Both the position numbers and the translations under genes were made by a program. From contig JARBJD010000045.1 in NCBI GenBank assembly GCA_033064195.1, forward strand, positions 62,001 to 126,000: a stretch of DNA of 64,000 nucleotides, read 5' to 3'. Of the stretch, positions 53,526 through 63,925 are shown one piece after another; the stretch's first letter is position 1, and each line of letters starts with the position of its first letter. The stretch comes from Blattamonas nauphoetae (lineage: Eukaryota; Preaxostyla; Oxymonadida). Under the pieces are notes generated by a model. That model searched no databases, was not told the origin of the DNA, and was given only the letters and a program-made list of their open reading frames with translations.

Positions 53526-55574
53526 TCATAGTTCATCCCATCCTTCAGAGAGTTCGTCATCAAAGTCATCGTGAACAACCACGATTCTTGGTTCTCCGGA
53601 GAAGCTCCTCTTCGTCCCTCTGGGGGAGTGAAGTTCAGTCAATGTGGCTTGTATTGAAGGATACATGTCGAAAGATAACATTTTAGGAGAGTTGTGGAGG
53701 ATCCTTGTCAGGGTGCAGAGATGAGGGATGCGTAGTTGGGATCGCTCTTTCCTCTGAGTGTAATGGAGAACTGAAAACTCTCTCTCGGTCGGGACAGATG
53801 TACTTGCGATAGTTTTCAAGGCGATTATGATCGGGAGAATTGACTCAAGTGAATGAAAGAGATGATTCGAGAGGATCAGATCTAAAAGTTGAGTTTTTGT
53901 CAGTGGAACCAGACTGAAATGAGCCTTGTAGACAGACTTGAGATGTCTCCAATGAGTGAGAATATTTTTACGCTGGAGAGGTGGAATTATGTTCTGGAAC
54001 AGCTGAGCGAGGGATAACATTTTTGAGTCCTCACGTTCTGAATCTGGGAGGAGTTGAGTCGAATGTGAGAAGTATTCCAGATCTTCTGTTTGATCGGGAA
54101 TCAGAAATCTGATAGTAATCGAGTTGAATAGTGCCTGAGCCAGTTGTCTACATTCCTGATGAGAAGACTCTATATACGGCTCAAAATTAAGCTGAGTGTG
54201 CTCCGATAGTTTGATGGACAAGAATTCTTCGAACTCATCCGGATTTTGACTTGTGATTTCATTTCTGAAACGATTGACGATGAAACGAGTTTGAGGCATT
54301 GATAGAGTGTCAGTCTGGAGAAGGAGTGAGATTTCGTTTGCTTGGGAGAGGAGATATTCAAGGAGAGCTAATCGAACAACATTCTGAGTGTCCGAGAAGA
54401 ATGAACAAAGCTGAGCAGTTGTCGGATCAGTATCGGGTTGGTTGATGCGTAAAATAACTTCAAGGAATGTGAGTGTCTCACGAATAGCCGATAGTTTTGT
54501 AATCCATCTGGTGTTGACCGGTTTGGTGAGAGTCCTTCGCTTGGAACCGAGCCTTTCCATTTCTTTCCTGAATAATTTAGTTTTGGCGTGCGATTTGGTG
54601 ATAGAATGGACAAACAACATTGAATTGTGAATTAATAGTTTGGAGAAGGGGTGGTTTGGATCGTCGAAGACATCCTTTAGTGAAAGTTGGAACCGATGGG
54701 CGGAGCAGTGAATGTGAAGGATATTCTTGTTGGATTGTTTGAGATGCTTTATAAAACCGTTTCGAACCCCAACCATCGCCGGATCGCCGTCGGTTGTGAC
54801 AGAAACGATCTGTGAAATGTCGATGTGGGCCTTGTTGATCTGCCGTATGAATGCCGTGAATAATTCCGCGCCGGTACAACCATTTGTCATCTCTTCCAAG
54901 CCAACCAACCGTGTTTCAGTTTCTCCATTCTTTGACAAAAACCGAACATGAACACACAAAACAGATTGTGAATTGTGGTCAGTCGATGTGTCTAGAATTA
55001 GAGAAACGGGAGTGGGATGTGTTGGATCATTGGAAGGCAATTGGTTGAAATAGACGTCGAGAGCGTCGGCTATCCTCCAGAATTTTTTGTTGTCAGAAGT
55101 TGGAGCAGATGATACGAACCTTGGGTTCGACATGAGATTGAATTGATTTGTGAGATCCTTGAATTGAGTACATGGCAGAAAGTGATGAGCTATGTAGTGC
55201 ACAGCTCTGATTTCATTGAAACGATGAATTTGAATTGACCGTAGATCAATTGGCGGAATTGTAGACTGAGGACTTGTGGGGTCGAGAGTGTCCATTTCTA
55301 TTGATTTTTGATGAATTCTTGTTTTGAGATGTCGTCTAAGTGACTTTACATTTTGTGGAGTCGCTGGTTCAGAAATGAACTCGTCTCGGGGCCGTTTGAG
55401 TTTGTCTTGATGCTTGTGACATAATTTACAATAGATTCCTTCTCCTTCCAGGTAAAAGGGAGACTGACCTGATTCGTCCAGCCATTCTTTCTCATGGATC
55501 CACTTGTCGTAGAGTCGGTATGATGCTGGAAGGACAGGAATAACGTTCTCCTGCCTCTCGATATGTTCATCCAC
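53526..55574 (-). CDS. hAT-family transposase with BED-like zinc finger
   Basis: 682 codons without an internal stop. An N-terminal zinc finger (YCKLCHKH ... LRRHLKTRIHQKS, ~residues 50-95) is followed by the RNase H-like catalytic core: LILDTSTDHNSQSVLCVHV (first Asp), TNGCTGAELFTAFI, VTTDGDPAMVGVRNG (second Asp), HIHCSAHRFQLSLKDVF. It ends with the C-terminal dimerisation motif TIASTSVPTEREFSVLHYTQ. This order is standard for hAT transposases of the KIAA1586/ZBED type. The frame begins with GTG at 55574 and stays open upstream to a TGA near 55689 without an ATG, so a 5' exon may be missing from the model. It looks potentially functional. Confidence 0.85.
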   Translation of the reverse strand: MDEHIERQENVIPVLPASYRLYDKWIHEKEWLDESGQSPFYLEGEGIYCKLCHKHQDKLKRPRDEFISEPATPQNVKSLRRHLKTRIHQKSIEMDTLDPTSPQSTIPPIDLRSIQIHRFNEIRAVHYIAHHFLPCTQFKDLTNQFNLMSNPRFVSSAPTSDNKKFWRIADALDVYFNQLPSNDPTHPTPVSLILDTSTDHNSQSVLCVHVRFLSKNGETETRLVGLEEMTNGCTGAELFTAFIRQINKAHIDISQIVSVTTDGDPAMVGVRNGFIKHLKQSNKNILHIHCSAHRFQLSLKDVFDDPNHPFSKLLIHNSMLFVHSITKSHAKTKLFRKEMERLGSKRRTLTKPVNTRWITKLSAIRETLTFLEVILRINQPDTDPTTAQLCSFFSDTQNVVRLALLEYLLSQANEISLLLQTDTLSMPQTRFIVNRFRNEITSQNPDEFEEFLSIKLSEHTQLNFEPYIESSHQECRQLAQALFNSITIRFLIPDQTEDLEYFSHSTQLLPDSEREDSKMLSLAQLFQNIIPPLQRKNILTHWRHLKSVYKAHFSLVPLTKTQLLDLILSNHLFHSLESILPIIIALKTIASTSVPTEREFSVLHYTQRKERSQLRIPHLCTLTRILHNSPKMLSFDMYPSIQATLTELHSPRGTKRSFSGEPRIVVVHDDFDDELSEGWDEL

Positions 55575-56046
55575 ATCTGAATCGTCGATTAGATGATCAT
55601 GTGACTGTTGTGATGCGCTTGGTTCGGAAGGGACGATCGAATTTGATTGTTCATCTGTCAGCGAGACAATTGGTTTTTGGTTCTTTTGGTTTTTTCAAAG
55701 GGTCGGATCAGAGCTGTTTTCATGAAATGTGTCAATACGATTCAATAAAGACAACGAGGCTCAATAAATCGGAATAAAAACACAATTGATGTGTTGTTTC
55801 AATGGAATAGCTCACTGGAAAAGGCTCAACCAACGGTCAACCAAACGGTGGTTCTTCATAGATGTGGGACACAAAAGATTTTGGAGACATATTTCACATT
55901 TCATCATAAATACGTAACAAGGACAGTTGTAGAGTGAAGGATAGATTGCAGGAAGCTTATTACACCACCTAAAGGAGTGTGAACTCAATTGGAGATGCTC
56001 GGGAATCTCATTTCTTTTCTCATTTGTTATGGGTTGATCTCGATTC

Positions 56047-56582
56047 TCAAATTGACGATTTCCACACGGTATCGAAAAAATCATCAATAAAAACTGAATG
56101 AAAACACGTGTGAAATGGATGAAGTCGACATGAACGTGATCCGTCCTTCAATTGGAGAGATCTCTTTCTGCGTCCATAATCGGAGTAGGACGACATGTTA
56201 TCTCTGTGCTTGCCTAAATTTGTGAAGAGAATGAAAAATAAGGAATGAGAAAGAGAGCAAACGTGCAAAACACAGAAAAGAGGCTGGATCGGTTCGGATT
56301 TGTGGAGTGACGAACCTGTTCGTCGAATTTGTTGAATCAACAAAGTTGGATGGATAAACACTGAAAAATGTGAAAAACGAGAAGGAAATTGAGTGATGAA
56401 GGAAATAGGGAGATATTGGCAAGAAAAGTGATGAAACAATTGTTGTGGATAAAAATTGAACAATTGAGTTTTGTATGATGGAAAACACACCCGAATCGCA
56501 TTTCAGCGAACATCAGGTCATTGTCCGTGAGTGGGTTAATCTTGAACACAGGATCCTTGAACGGGGATTTTTGGGCGGGCAA
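56047..56582 (-). CDS. Spliced ~101-codon frame carried in the hAT element
   Basis: Three minus-strand exons (56582-56489, 56360-56316, 56213-56047) join in phase across introns of 128 and 102 nt (GTGTTTTCC...TTTTTCAG; GTTCGTC...ATTTAG). They encode PAQKSPFKDPVFKINPLTDN, DLMFAEMRFG, LFIHPTLLIQQIRRTG, KHRDNMSSYSDYGRRKRSLQ and a tail ending DTVWKSSI before TGA. No ATG opens the first exon in this frame. A different frame there starts MDVIKKPKSPLARPKIP, so the 5' end is uncertain. Protein unrecognised. Confidence 0.4.
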
Positions 56583-56589
56583 GAGGGGA

Positions 56590-59500
56590 TTTCGGCTTTT
56601 TGATCACATCCATTATTGGGTTTCTCAATTTTTTCGGATTCTTCTGATTAGGTTTTCGCCATGTCATCTGAGACATGGAAGGCGAAACGGATTGTGATAT
56701 GACTTTTTCCGGAAAACGGATATCTTGTCACATTGATTGCGGGATGATCAGACCTTGATCCTCCTTTCTCCACTTCAAGACCATTTTACCTTTCCGTTGA
56801 CTTTTGTAGTGTAAACCGATTAGTTCACGAATCATTTTCACAAATATGAGATCTTAATTGTCTATAGATCGCTCAAAGAGGGAATTATGTCCCGAAAAAG
56901 AATTATGTCCCATGTCTATCAATTCATGCCTTTTCGTGGAAGGAGGTTCGTTTCAATTTGTGATTATGTGTTATTGAGTGTTCATTTTTGTCAAAGCAAC
57001 GATAAAAGAGGAAAAGGATCACATTGGGTTGAAATGATACAGATCCGACCCTTTGAAAAAAGTGAGAGAACCAACAACCAATTGGCTCGCTGACAGATCT
57101 TGATCATCACTAGGATGATTCTTTTTGAGATCGTGTTGGTGGATGAAAGAGAGGAGTGTTGGTTGAATGAGGCGATGTGACATCTGGACGGTTACAAGAA
57201 GGAGAAGACAGGTGAGTGTCATAATTCAGGCAAAAATTGAAGCTCTGATTTAGGCAATTAGACAAACAGACCGATTTCTCTAACGTGAGTGAATCAAAAA
57301 AGTCTTCCTGAATGTTTCATTCTTTTTTCTCATCTGAAGCAGGATGACGCCGTACGAATCTGAAACGACTCCGCTTGCGTTCCAGAACGAACCCAGCTCG
57401 ATTCTGCTCTCGTTGTGGATGACACAGATTCAGGCGATCTTGCATGGGTTCAACATCAGCATGTTGTTTACTCCTGTGTAACTGTCGCGTCTCGTCTCCG
57501 ATATCCGTCGCATCACATCTGCTCCCTGAACTTCCACAGTCTGTTTCTGGTGAATGTGATGACAACATCGAAGTTCCTGGATGATAGGACGTTCAAAAAC
57601 AAGGACCAGACAGTAGTTGGTCGCCGCGTGTGCACTGTTCATCAAGTTTCTTCCTCATCCTTTCTTTTCTTTGTCGTTTTGACAAGCCACAGGCCATGTC
57701 ACTAGAGTTTCTCCGGTTTCTATCCCTTTGATGATCACTGTCCCCATTTGCGTCTCCATTGATACTTGTAGCAATCGATACTGACAGCATGGTTTATTAT
57801 TGTTTCATCTTCAATTATTTACATACGCTTTCCTAAAATCTTCGTCTTCGGACATCATCGATGGCAAATGATGAGCTGGACTTTTCTCTACGATGTATGC
57901 AGAAAAGCTGATTCTTATGACATTCTTGTCACTTCAAGTTCTTTGATTCTCCATTCATGCAAATGTTCATCGTAGTATATCTTAAATCTCCACAGAGATA
58001 AGCACCAATCCTCTCTTCGCGCTGACATTGAAAATCAGAATTGTGAATCAACAATTCGTAGTATGGGTTCATTGTATCTCGATTTTCATGTATCAGGTGT
58101 ATCACGACGATAAAGTTGAATCGGTATGCGAAGACTTCTGCTCGACACATCGCCTTCCTCCCACTGCGAAGACAGCCCTTGTTGAGCAAGTTCTTGAAAC
58201 GAAGGAAACCTTTAACCAGAAAGAATTGAGGGAACTCGATGTGTGTAGTCGATGAGAGTGGACTGAACAAGAACACTTGAAAAATCAACTGAATCGTTCG
58301 CGACGTTCTTGAAGGAAAAAACGAAAGTCAGAGCGCCATGTGAATATGCAGATGACGACAAGGCGTCGACAAGCAGATAATGAACTGCGTGTGATAGCTC
58401 AGAAAGCAACATGGATTGATCTACCAACAAACTCCAACTTCCAATCAACTGTGTTGACGTTGATGGTGAAAACTGTCTGACAAGTTCGAAGTGCGAAAGA
58501 GACACATTGATGGCTCTTTTGGGGATAGGCTGACAGAAGAAGGGAAGACAATGAAGGCGCGAAAAGATTCGTGAAAGAAAGAACACGAAGCGATGTTGAT
58601 TGCCCAAGAACCGCGGCTTTCGATTGTTACGTTCTCCAATGCAGATATCCAAGCAAGTGCAAATTACTGAAATGCATCTCTCCGAGAAAGACAGACAGAA
58701 ACAAAACTTCCTCCGAAATATTCATTCAGGCCAAAGATCTGCAGTACGAAGGCATAAAGTGTGCTTGTTGTTCTCACAACACTTCTCCTTCTCTCAACGT
58801 TCAGTTTTTTTGCTTATTTCAGCTTTACACAGACTGGTCGCGAATCTTTCAATGATTCCTTGATTGAATAAAGATTCATCTTGAATTGAAAGAAAATAAT
58901 ATTGCTAAATCATCACCTGAGTGGGAAAAGGATAAAAAATCTACATAACAACGGATATATTTCCTAAAATGGCATTAAGAGTCCGTTGAACCATCGTCAA
59001 CTCCCCATCCAATCCAAGTCGAGCCCGCTTGGGAGACACAACCAATCGACGTCACTGAGATCCAGACACAACATCGTCATCACCCGCAATGGTCAGTGGT
59101 GAGAGCGAAGCTGGGAGAAGAAACGATGTTGGGGATGTCGTTGAAGACGTGGGGACATGTGTAGTGTCGGCAGCGGAACCGCAAGTGGTTGATTAATCTG
59201 ATGAACTGACAGCAGACACATTCTTTTTGAACTGCGGCTCTTTTCAACGGTGTTTGATCGGTCGGATCAACCGCCCCATCAGATTCAGCCTCAATCGACA
59301 AATGCGGCTGATCAAACGACTCAGCTGAGCTCTGGTCCCCGAGGAAGCCAAGACGGTCATCTAGGTCGAATGGCGACTCGATTCGGGAGACACGGATGGC
59401 GAAATTGGTGCAAGGCGAGATGGCGGTTGTACAGGCATCGAATCAGCCATCCTTCGTCGCAATCAATCGGTTGGAAGCGGGGCGAGTCTTGATTGGGTGA

Positions 59501-59990
59501 CGGAAGCGGATGATTGAGAGTTTCTGTGGCGACGACAAGGGTTGAGAGATGAATGGTGCAGGTGAAGGCGAGGTGAATAAACACACTGCAATGATTCGCT
59601 AAAGTTGATTGGAGGGGCAGGACGAATGTGGAGGTGAAGCTGCCTGAAGGGTGAAGAGATGATGACGCGGTGGCTGTTCTTGATTCAATATCGATTCTCG
59701 GTGAATAGAACTGGTACGTTTTCAGTCGAGGTGGAATACACATACGTGTCTTGTGTCGTTTTCTTGACTCTCTTGTGGCGGTTAGAACGTCTTGGTTTTC
59801 CTGAGGAGGGATCTAACCATTAAAATGTGCACTCACATTGAGAAGATGAAAAAAGGTGAAATTGAGATCCAACTGTACTCTCTATTTCCAGACATGCAAT
59901 TCGGTACTTCCTTTTTTGCTACCAATCCTTTCTTTAAAGTGAAATTGATGAAAAGAAGTGAAAAGTTGAAGTGCTTATTTTGGCGCCGGT
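56590..59990. other. Remaining cargo of the hAT element
   Basis: Several short coding-like stretches on both strands (57350-57470 plus: YESETTPLAFQNEPSS; 59350-59500 plus: GEMAVVQASNQPSFVAINRL) but no complete gene. A perfect palindrome CCATGTC-ATCT-GAGACATGG-type hairpin lies near 56659. No TIR pair for a second element was found. Confidence 0.35.
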
Positions 59991-60005
59991 GCCCAGCCAC
60001 CTGGA

Positions 60006-60039
60006 CGACAAGCTGAGCACATCGGTGCTCAGCTTGTCG
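60006..60039. repeat. Perfect 15-bp stem hairpin near the hAT right end
   Basis: CGACAAGCTGAGCAC (60006-60020), a 4-n loop, then GTGCTCAGCTTGTCG (60025-60039). It is flanked by GTGCCCAGC motifs, also present at the left end (53123-53155), and is probably part of the subterminal transposase-binding region. Confidence 0.8.
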
Positions 60040-60067
60040 CCATTGTGCCCAGCTCACCTAATGCCTG

Positions 60068-60680
60068 TCCATTCTCATCTGTTGAACAAGGATCTGCACC
60101 GATTCGCATCGTTCTTGATTCTTCATCTCCAATTCGGGAAAATCGTGTTTGGACTGGACAAAAACAGTAGCAATCGACATGTCCGATTCTGCTGCTGAGT
60201 CATGGCTCGACAAAGCCAGAAAGATGGGCAGCGCACAAACACAAAGGAGAGTGGGATGTCGAGGTGTCTGAGAGCACGTGCAGCTACGAGCAGGAGAGAA
60301 TGTCCGACGGTGTTCGAGAGTGACGGGGAAGTCTCGAGTGTCATGCAACGAGAGAGGCAGTCGATTGAGAGTGATGACGAGGTGAGGGATCAAACCAGTT
60401 TCAGCCAGTTTCAGTTGATGACGATCAGGACAGTGTTGGTGATGTGTTTGATGAATAGCGTTGTTGTGTTGTGACGATCAGGATGGGCAGACGAGATGAG
60501 CACCCCAATCGACGGGATGGAGTCTGGCGAAGATCCATCAGCGAACGAGGCAATGTGACTGAGAAGAGAGTGAGCGGAACAGCGATTCCTCGGATCATCA
60601 CTCCTAACGAAACGGTGAAGTGCAGACGGCATCGCTTGGATGGGAACTTCTGCGAAGTCCGAAAATGATTTCATCTCTTT
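60068..60680 (-). pseudogene. ARM subfamily 2, copy d, right piece
   Basis: Resumes after the hAT element with TCCATTCTCATCTGTTG. The minus strand encodes ILVQQMRM, GLIPHLVITLNRLPLSL, DTRDFPVTLEHRRTFSPAR, CSQTPRHPTLLCVCALP and, in the second frame, FSDFAEVPIQAMPSALHRFV, HSLLSHIASFADGSSPDS and IPSIGVLISSAHPDRHNTTT. Same frame break as the other copies. Confidence 0.65.
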
Positions 60681-61210
60681 TCAAATGAGAGAAAGACGAG
60701 GGATGGATTACCGTGGATGAAGAAGCATTCGGACCCTTCTGTCTTTCCGAAGAGTCGATGACGATGGTCGACGCGTGAGAGGTTCTGAAATGGAAGTCAT
60801 GTGATCAAAGCAATCAATCAAGAGAGAGCTCCATGTGAGAGAACAATCACCAACTGTCACCATCCATCCATCAATCGATGCAGTGCCAGCCAGAACCGAG
60901 TAGTTCGAACCACATCGAACTCGATGTTGGGTACAGCCAAGCTGGGCAATCACGAGGGAGGGGAGGACAGTTGCGGGTGTGTGGTCAATCAACTTCGAAC
61001 AATGTCGGGGAGCGGTTGGATCGGAGACAGGACGAGGTGTGAAAGGTGGGTGGCGAGAAGATGGTTGGGAACAATCTGTGAAGTGATGAAGGATCGTCCA
61101 TAAATCAAGATTGGAGAGATGAGAGGACGTGGGGAAGATGGAGATCGACAAAGAGCACACTTAAACAGTGTGTGTTGTCCAAACTGAATCAGAAACAGTT
61201 CGAAAGTTCG
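60681..61210. other. Gap with R2 repeat at its right end
   Basis: 60681-61140 has no supported gene. 61145-61210 is an R2-type linker (AACAGTGTGTGTTGTCCAAA) leading into ARM copy 7. Confidence 0.45.
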
Positions 61211-61227
61211 CAGATGCTTGTCTGTTT

Positions 61228-61539
61228 CTACCAAAGTCGCGGAAGGTTCATGCCCAGTAAGTTGCTCCATTTGATCGAGTTGCCAACAAATAACGTTCCA
61301 CCTGTTGTGTTTTTGTCGTTTCGCAGTTTTTCCTCAATCACATCTTCGATACCCATTCTCAATTTTCTATGCACTGTCTTCCCCATCTGGCGCACTTCTC
61401 TCATTGTTCTGTTCCATTCCTGCTGGGTGTTCATCAAAATAGACAGAAAATCAATCACCATCGCACCCAGTCCATCATCACGGCGAGTGTTCTTCATTCC
61501 CAAGTTCCGCAAGCCGAGCATGACCGGCAGGTGCATGTG
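61228..61539 (-). pseudogene. ARM-like family, copy 7 (C-terminal fragment cut by M3)
   Basis: The minus strand encodes HLPVMLGLRNLG, NTQQEWNRTMREVRQMGKTV, HRKLRMGIEDVIEEKLRNDK and NLLGMNLPRLW with TAG. The family heptad RMEGIED has lost one residue. The fragment ends at the 9-bp duplication of M3 (61540-61548). Sequence right of M3 (63926-64000) is not clearly the missing N-terminal part, so an older rearrangement may precede the insertion. Confidence 0.7.
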
Positions 61540-61548
61540 GGAGTTGTG

Positions 61549-61694
61549 GGGTGTTGCTACGCGCAGTCCGCGTTATGACTAGAGGCAGTCCGTTTTTTGG
61601 GCTAGGGGCAGTCCGTTTTTGCTAGAGGCAGTCCGGACATTGCTAGAGGCAGTCCGTCGTTTTCTGGGTTATTGTGGGAAATTTTCACTCTTTT
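61549..61694 (+). repeat. M3 left terminal inverted repeat
   Basis: Five GGCAGTCCG-type sub-repeats, then TCGTTTTCTGGG and TTTTCACTCTTTT, pairing with 63771-63916. Confidence 0.9.
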
Positions 61695-61912
61695 ATTTGC
61701 TCCTAGGGCACGATTACACATTTTCGAAGTCAGAAGCAGCGAAATCAAGCAGATTCGTAAATTGATGGCGAGAAAGAGGTCATTTTGTTAGATCTGACCG
61801 AAAATCAAGTATATGAGATAGAAAGTGTCAATACTATCCGAATCGCACCAACGATGAAGAATGAAACACAAGAAGGAGATGATGAACAACCTTATATCCA
61901 TTTCAATCCAGG

Positions 61913-62403
61913 ATGGACCAAAAAAAGTTGGTGACCTCCAACCACTCTCTCACACATATCTCCACATCATCGTCGTAATTTTCACCCTTTCGGCTGCAAT
62001 AAACTCTCTTTCCTACATTCTGCTTGCTGTTTTGTTGTTTATCTTGTCAGAATTGGAACACAACTTCCGCGTGTGTTTGTGGAGATATCAGAAGGCATGA
62101 GGACGAGTGAATGCGGAAGAAAGGAAGGCGGAGGGAGAGGAGCGTCGCCTGTTGTGAGACCTCATCTGGCTGGGTCGTTGGAAGAGACAGTCGCGCTGGT
62201 GTTGATGACGTCGGATCGGAACGTGATGTGGGGGAGTGCTGTGACTGAAATTGGGGTGTGTAGGGTTGTGGTGTGTTTTGTGTTTTCGTGGTTTGCTCTG
62301 TTCCTTTGTCGTTTTTCAAGTTTTCTCTGATTTTTGAATTTTTGTGTGGCTCGCTCAGATTGTTGGAGAACTGCTGGTCTCCATCGTGGAGACAACGACA
62401 TAG
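61913..62403 (+). CDS. Small three-exon gene carried by M3 (87 aa)
   Basis: Exons 61913-61926, 62051-62255 and 62359-62403 total 264 nt and read through in phase from ATG to TAG. Introns are 124 nt (GTTGGT...TTGTCAG) and 103 nt (GTGTGT...GCTCAG). The product begins MDQKKIGTQLPRVFVEISEG, continues RTSECGRKEGGGRG, RPHLAGSLEETVALVLMTSD and RNVMWGSAVTEIG, and ends IVGELLVSIVETTT. Strands separated by a Gly-rich loop suggest a small beta-rich domain. I do not recognise it. Consistent splicing and an undamaged frame suggest a functional or recently captured host gene inside the TIRs. Confidence 0.6.
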
Positions 62404-62489
62404 TTGACAGTGCGCACGCAGCAACGGCTGGTGGACGAGAGGAGGAGTGGAGAGGGTGGGTTGCGGGGTGGTCAGCTGTAGTGGGATGA

Positions 62490-62838
62490 CAGTGTTCTGA
62501 AAAACCCGTTTCTGCCGAAAAAGCCGAAATAAACCGAAATATACTCTATTATCATTTCATTTTAAGCTACCTTTTGAAATTTGACTTTATGGACATAAAC
62601 ACCATGATCTAGCCTGGTTTTAACAATCAAGAAGCGGCGGAGAGTTAGTACTGTTCCCCATTCTTCATCAACTGCGTCATTGTTTAGAGTGATTTCTGGT
62701 AATTCTCTCTCTCAATAAACGATTGAAAACATGTTTTTAAGAGATTAGAAAACAAATTTTTAGCACTATAGTTGAAAATCAGAATGTAATCGAATAAAAA
62801 CGGGTTTTGAGTGCTTATCGGGTTTTTTCGGAGCACTG
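62490..62838. mobile_element. Small MITE-like element nested in M3
   Basis: About 349 bp between CAGTGTTCTGAAAAACCCG and its imperfect inverse ending GGAGCACTG, with AAACCCG motifs just inside. No clear target duplication. The inner right part (ACTATAGTTGAAAATCAGAA, GAATAAAAACGGGTTT) resembles the M4 left end in inverse, hinting at a shared origin. Confidence 0.45.
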
Positions 62839-62999
62839 TGAATGCTGTGTGTGCGGAGAGGTACGAGCGGCAGGAGACGCGTTGGTCATCTCCTCTTCTT
62901 CTATCTTCACTCATTGTCTCTCTCTATGCAATCTCAGTCTGCCGCTGCCTATGGTGTCGAGCGGGTGGAGGGAGTGGGGGGAGGGAGTGAGCAACGAAG

Positions 63000-63359
63000 G
63001 ATTGTGATGACTCTGAGAAGGAACTAGATGAGGACGAGCAGGAATTGAGAACATTCACTTTACGGATGGGAAAAAGAAAACAAAAGAGAGAGAGGGACGA
63101 GTGGATGGAGGGTGAGATGGGGTGGATGGCGTCAGCGGTGAATATGGAAGAGGAGGGGGAGGTCGGGTTACGAGAGGAGGAAGAAGAGAGGGAGGGAGTG
63201 AGGGAGAGTGGGGTGTTGGAGGCGCTGATGTCGTCGATGGAGAGGGAGAATAAAAGGAGAGCAGAGGAGACACAAAAAGATCTAGCGATGAAGAGAAGGA
63301 GATGGGGAGAATCAAGAAAGCGGGAAACTGCAGATTCTCCGAATCCTTCTTCGATATGA
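63000..63359 (+). CDS. Charged coiled-coil frame in M3 (partial)
   Basis: A plus-strand open frame: CDDSEKELDEDEQELRTFTL, RMGKRKQKRERDEWMEGEMG, NMEEEGEVGLREEEEERE, LEALMSSMERENKRRAEETQ, KDLAMKRRRWGESRKRETAD and a stop at 63359. A likely acceptor (ATGCAATCTCAG, 62937) and pyrimidine tract precede it, but the frame has an upstream TGA, so the 5' structure is unresolved. A second coiled-coil piece (YELAGLVKLMEGREKNEAER) follows in another frame at 63353-63450. Family unknown. Confidence 0.4.
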   Translation, partial: DCDDSEKELDEDEQELRTFTLRMGKRKQKRERDEWMEGEMGWMASAVNMEEEGEVGLREEEEEREGVRESGVLEALMSSMERENKRRAEETQKDLAMKRRRWGESRKRETADSPNPSSI

Positions 63360-63770
63360 ACTTGCCGGATTGGTGAAGTTGATGGAAGGCCGCGAGAAGA
63401 ACGAGGCGGAGAGAGACGAGAGAGAGGAGGATCGAGAACAAAACTAATCATCAAAATCAAGAGAAAAAGGGAGAAATGAAAGATTTTTGCATTTTTTTCA
63501 CGATTCCCTTCATACATTTCAAGAAAAAGAGTCTGTTGGAAAGATGCTCTCCATGCATTGAAATGGTCATAATATGGTCCGCCATCTCTGTATCACATCT
63601 TTCCCTTCAATATCAAGACTTCTTCGATTTGATTGACCGTAAGAAATACGCATCTCTCACAATCGGTCAGATCAAACAAAGGCCCTCATAGACCGCTATC
63701 AATTCACTAAAATTCATCATTTCACTGAATTTAAATTAAAATATGTATAGTTGTGGTTATAGTTAAAAGA

Positions 63771-63916
63771 AAAGAGTGAAAAATTCCAATAATAGCCCAG
63801 AAAACGATGGACTGCCTCTAGTAAGACGCGGACTGCCCCTAGCAAAGTCGGACTGCCCCTAGCACAAAAAAACGGACTGCCCCTAGTCAAAACGCGGACT
63901 GCGCGTAGCACTACCC
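63771..63916 (-). repeat. M3 right terminal inverted repeat
   Basis: Inverse of the left TIR with several base changes and small indels, ending CACTACCC before the second GGAGTTGTG. Confidence 0.9.
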
Positions 63917-63925
63917 GGAGTTGTG

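Larger units (their letters stand above)
53110..60067. mobile_element. hAT transposon, 6958 bp, with 8-bp target duplication and cargo
   Basis: Bounded by imperfect inverted ends CAAGGGTTAGG (53110) and CAGGCATTAGG (inverse of 60057-60067). The 8-bp TCCATTCT is duplicated at 53102-53109 and 60068-60075, and copies b and c of ARM subfamily 2 supply the empty site. Subterminal GTGCCCAGC motifs occur at both ends. Transposase lies at 53526-55574. The ~4.4 kb beyond it (55.7-60.0 kb) holds spliced host-like sequence, unusual for a hAT element, so cargo capture or a further nested element is likely. Confidence 0.8.
61549..63916. mobile_element. M3: TIR element with 9-bp target duplication carrying spliced genes
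   Basis: A 2368-bp element with ~146-bp TIRs (61549-61694 and 63771-63916) built of GGCAGTCCG sub-repeats like M2, starting GGGTGTTGC and GGGTAGTGC. The 9-bp GGAGTTGTG is duplicated at 61540-61548 and 63917-63925. Inside are a complete three-exon small gene (61913-62403), a nested small TIR element (62490-62838) and a charged coiled-coil frame (to 63359). There is no transposase. TIR sub-repeats vary in number between the ends, so M3 is somewhat older than M1. Confidence 0.9.
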
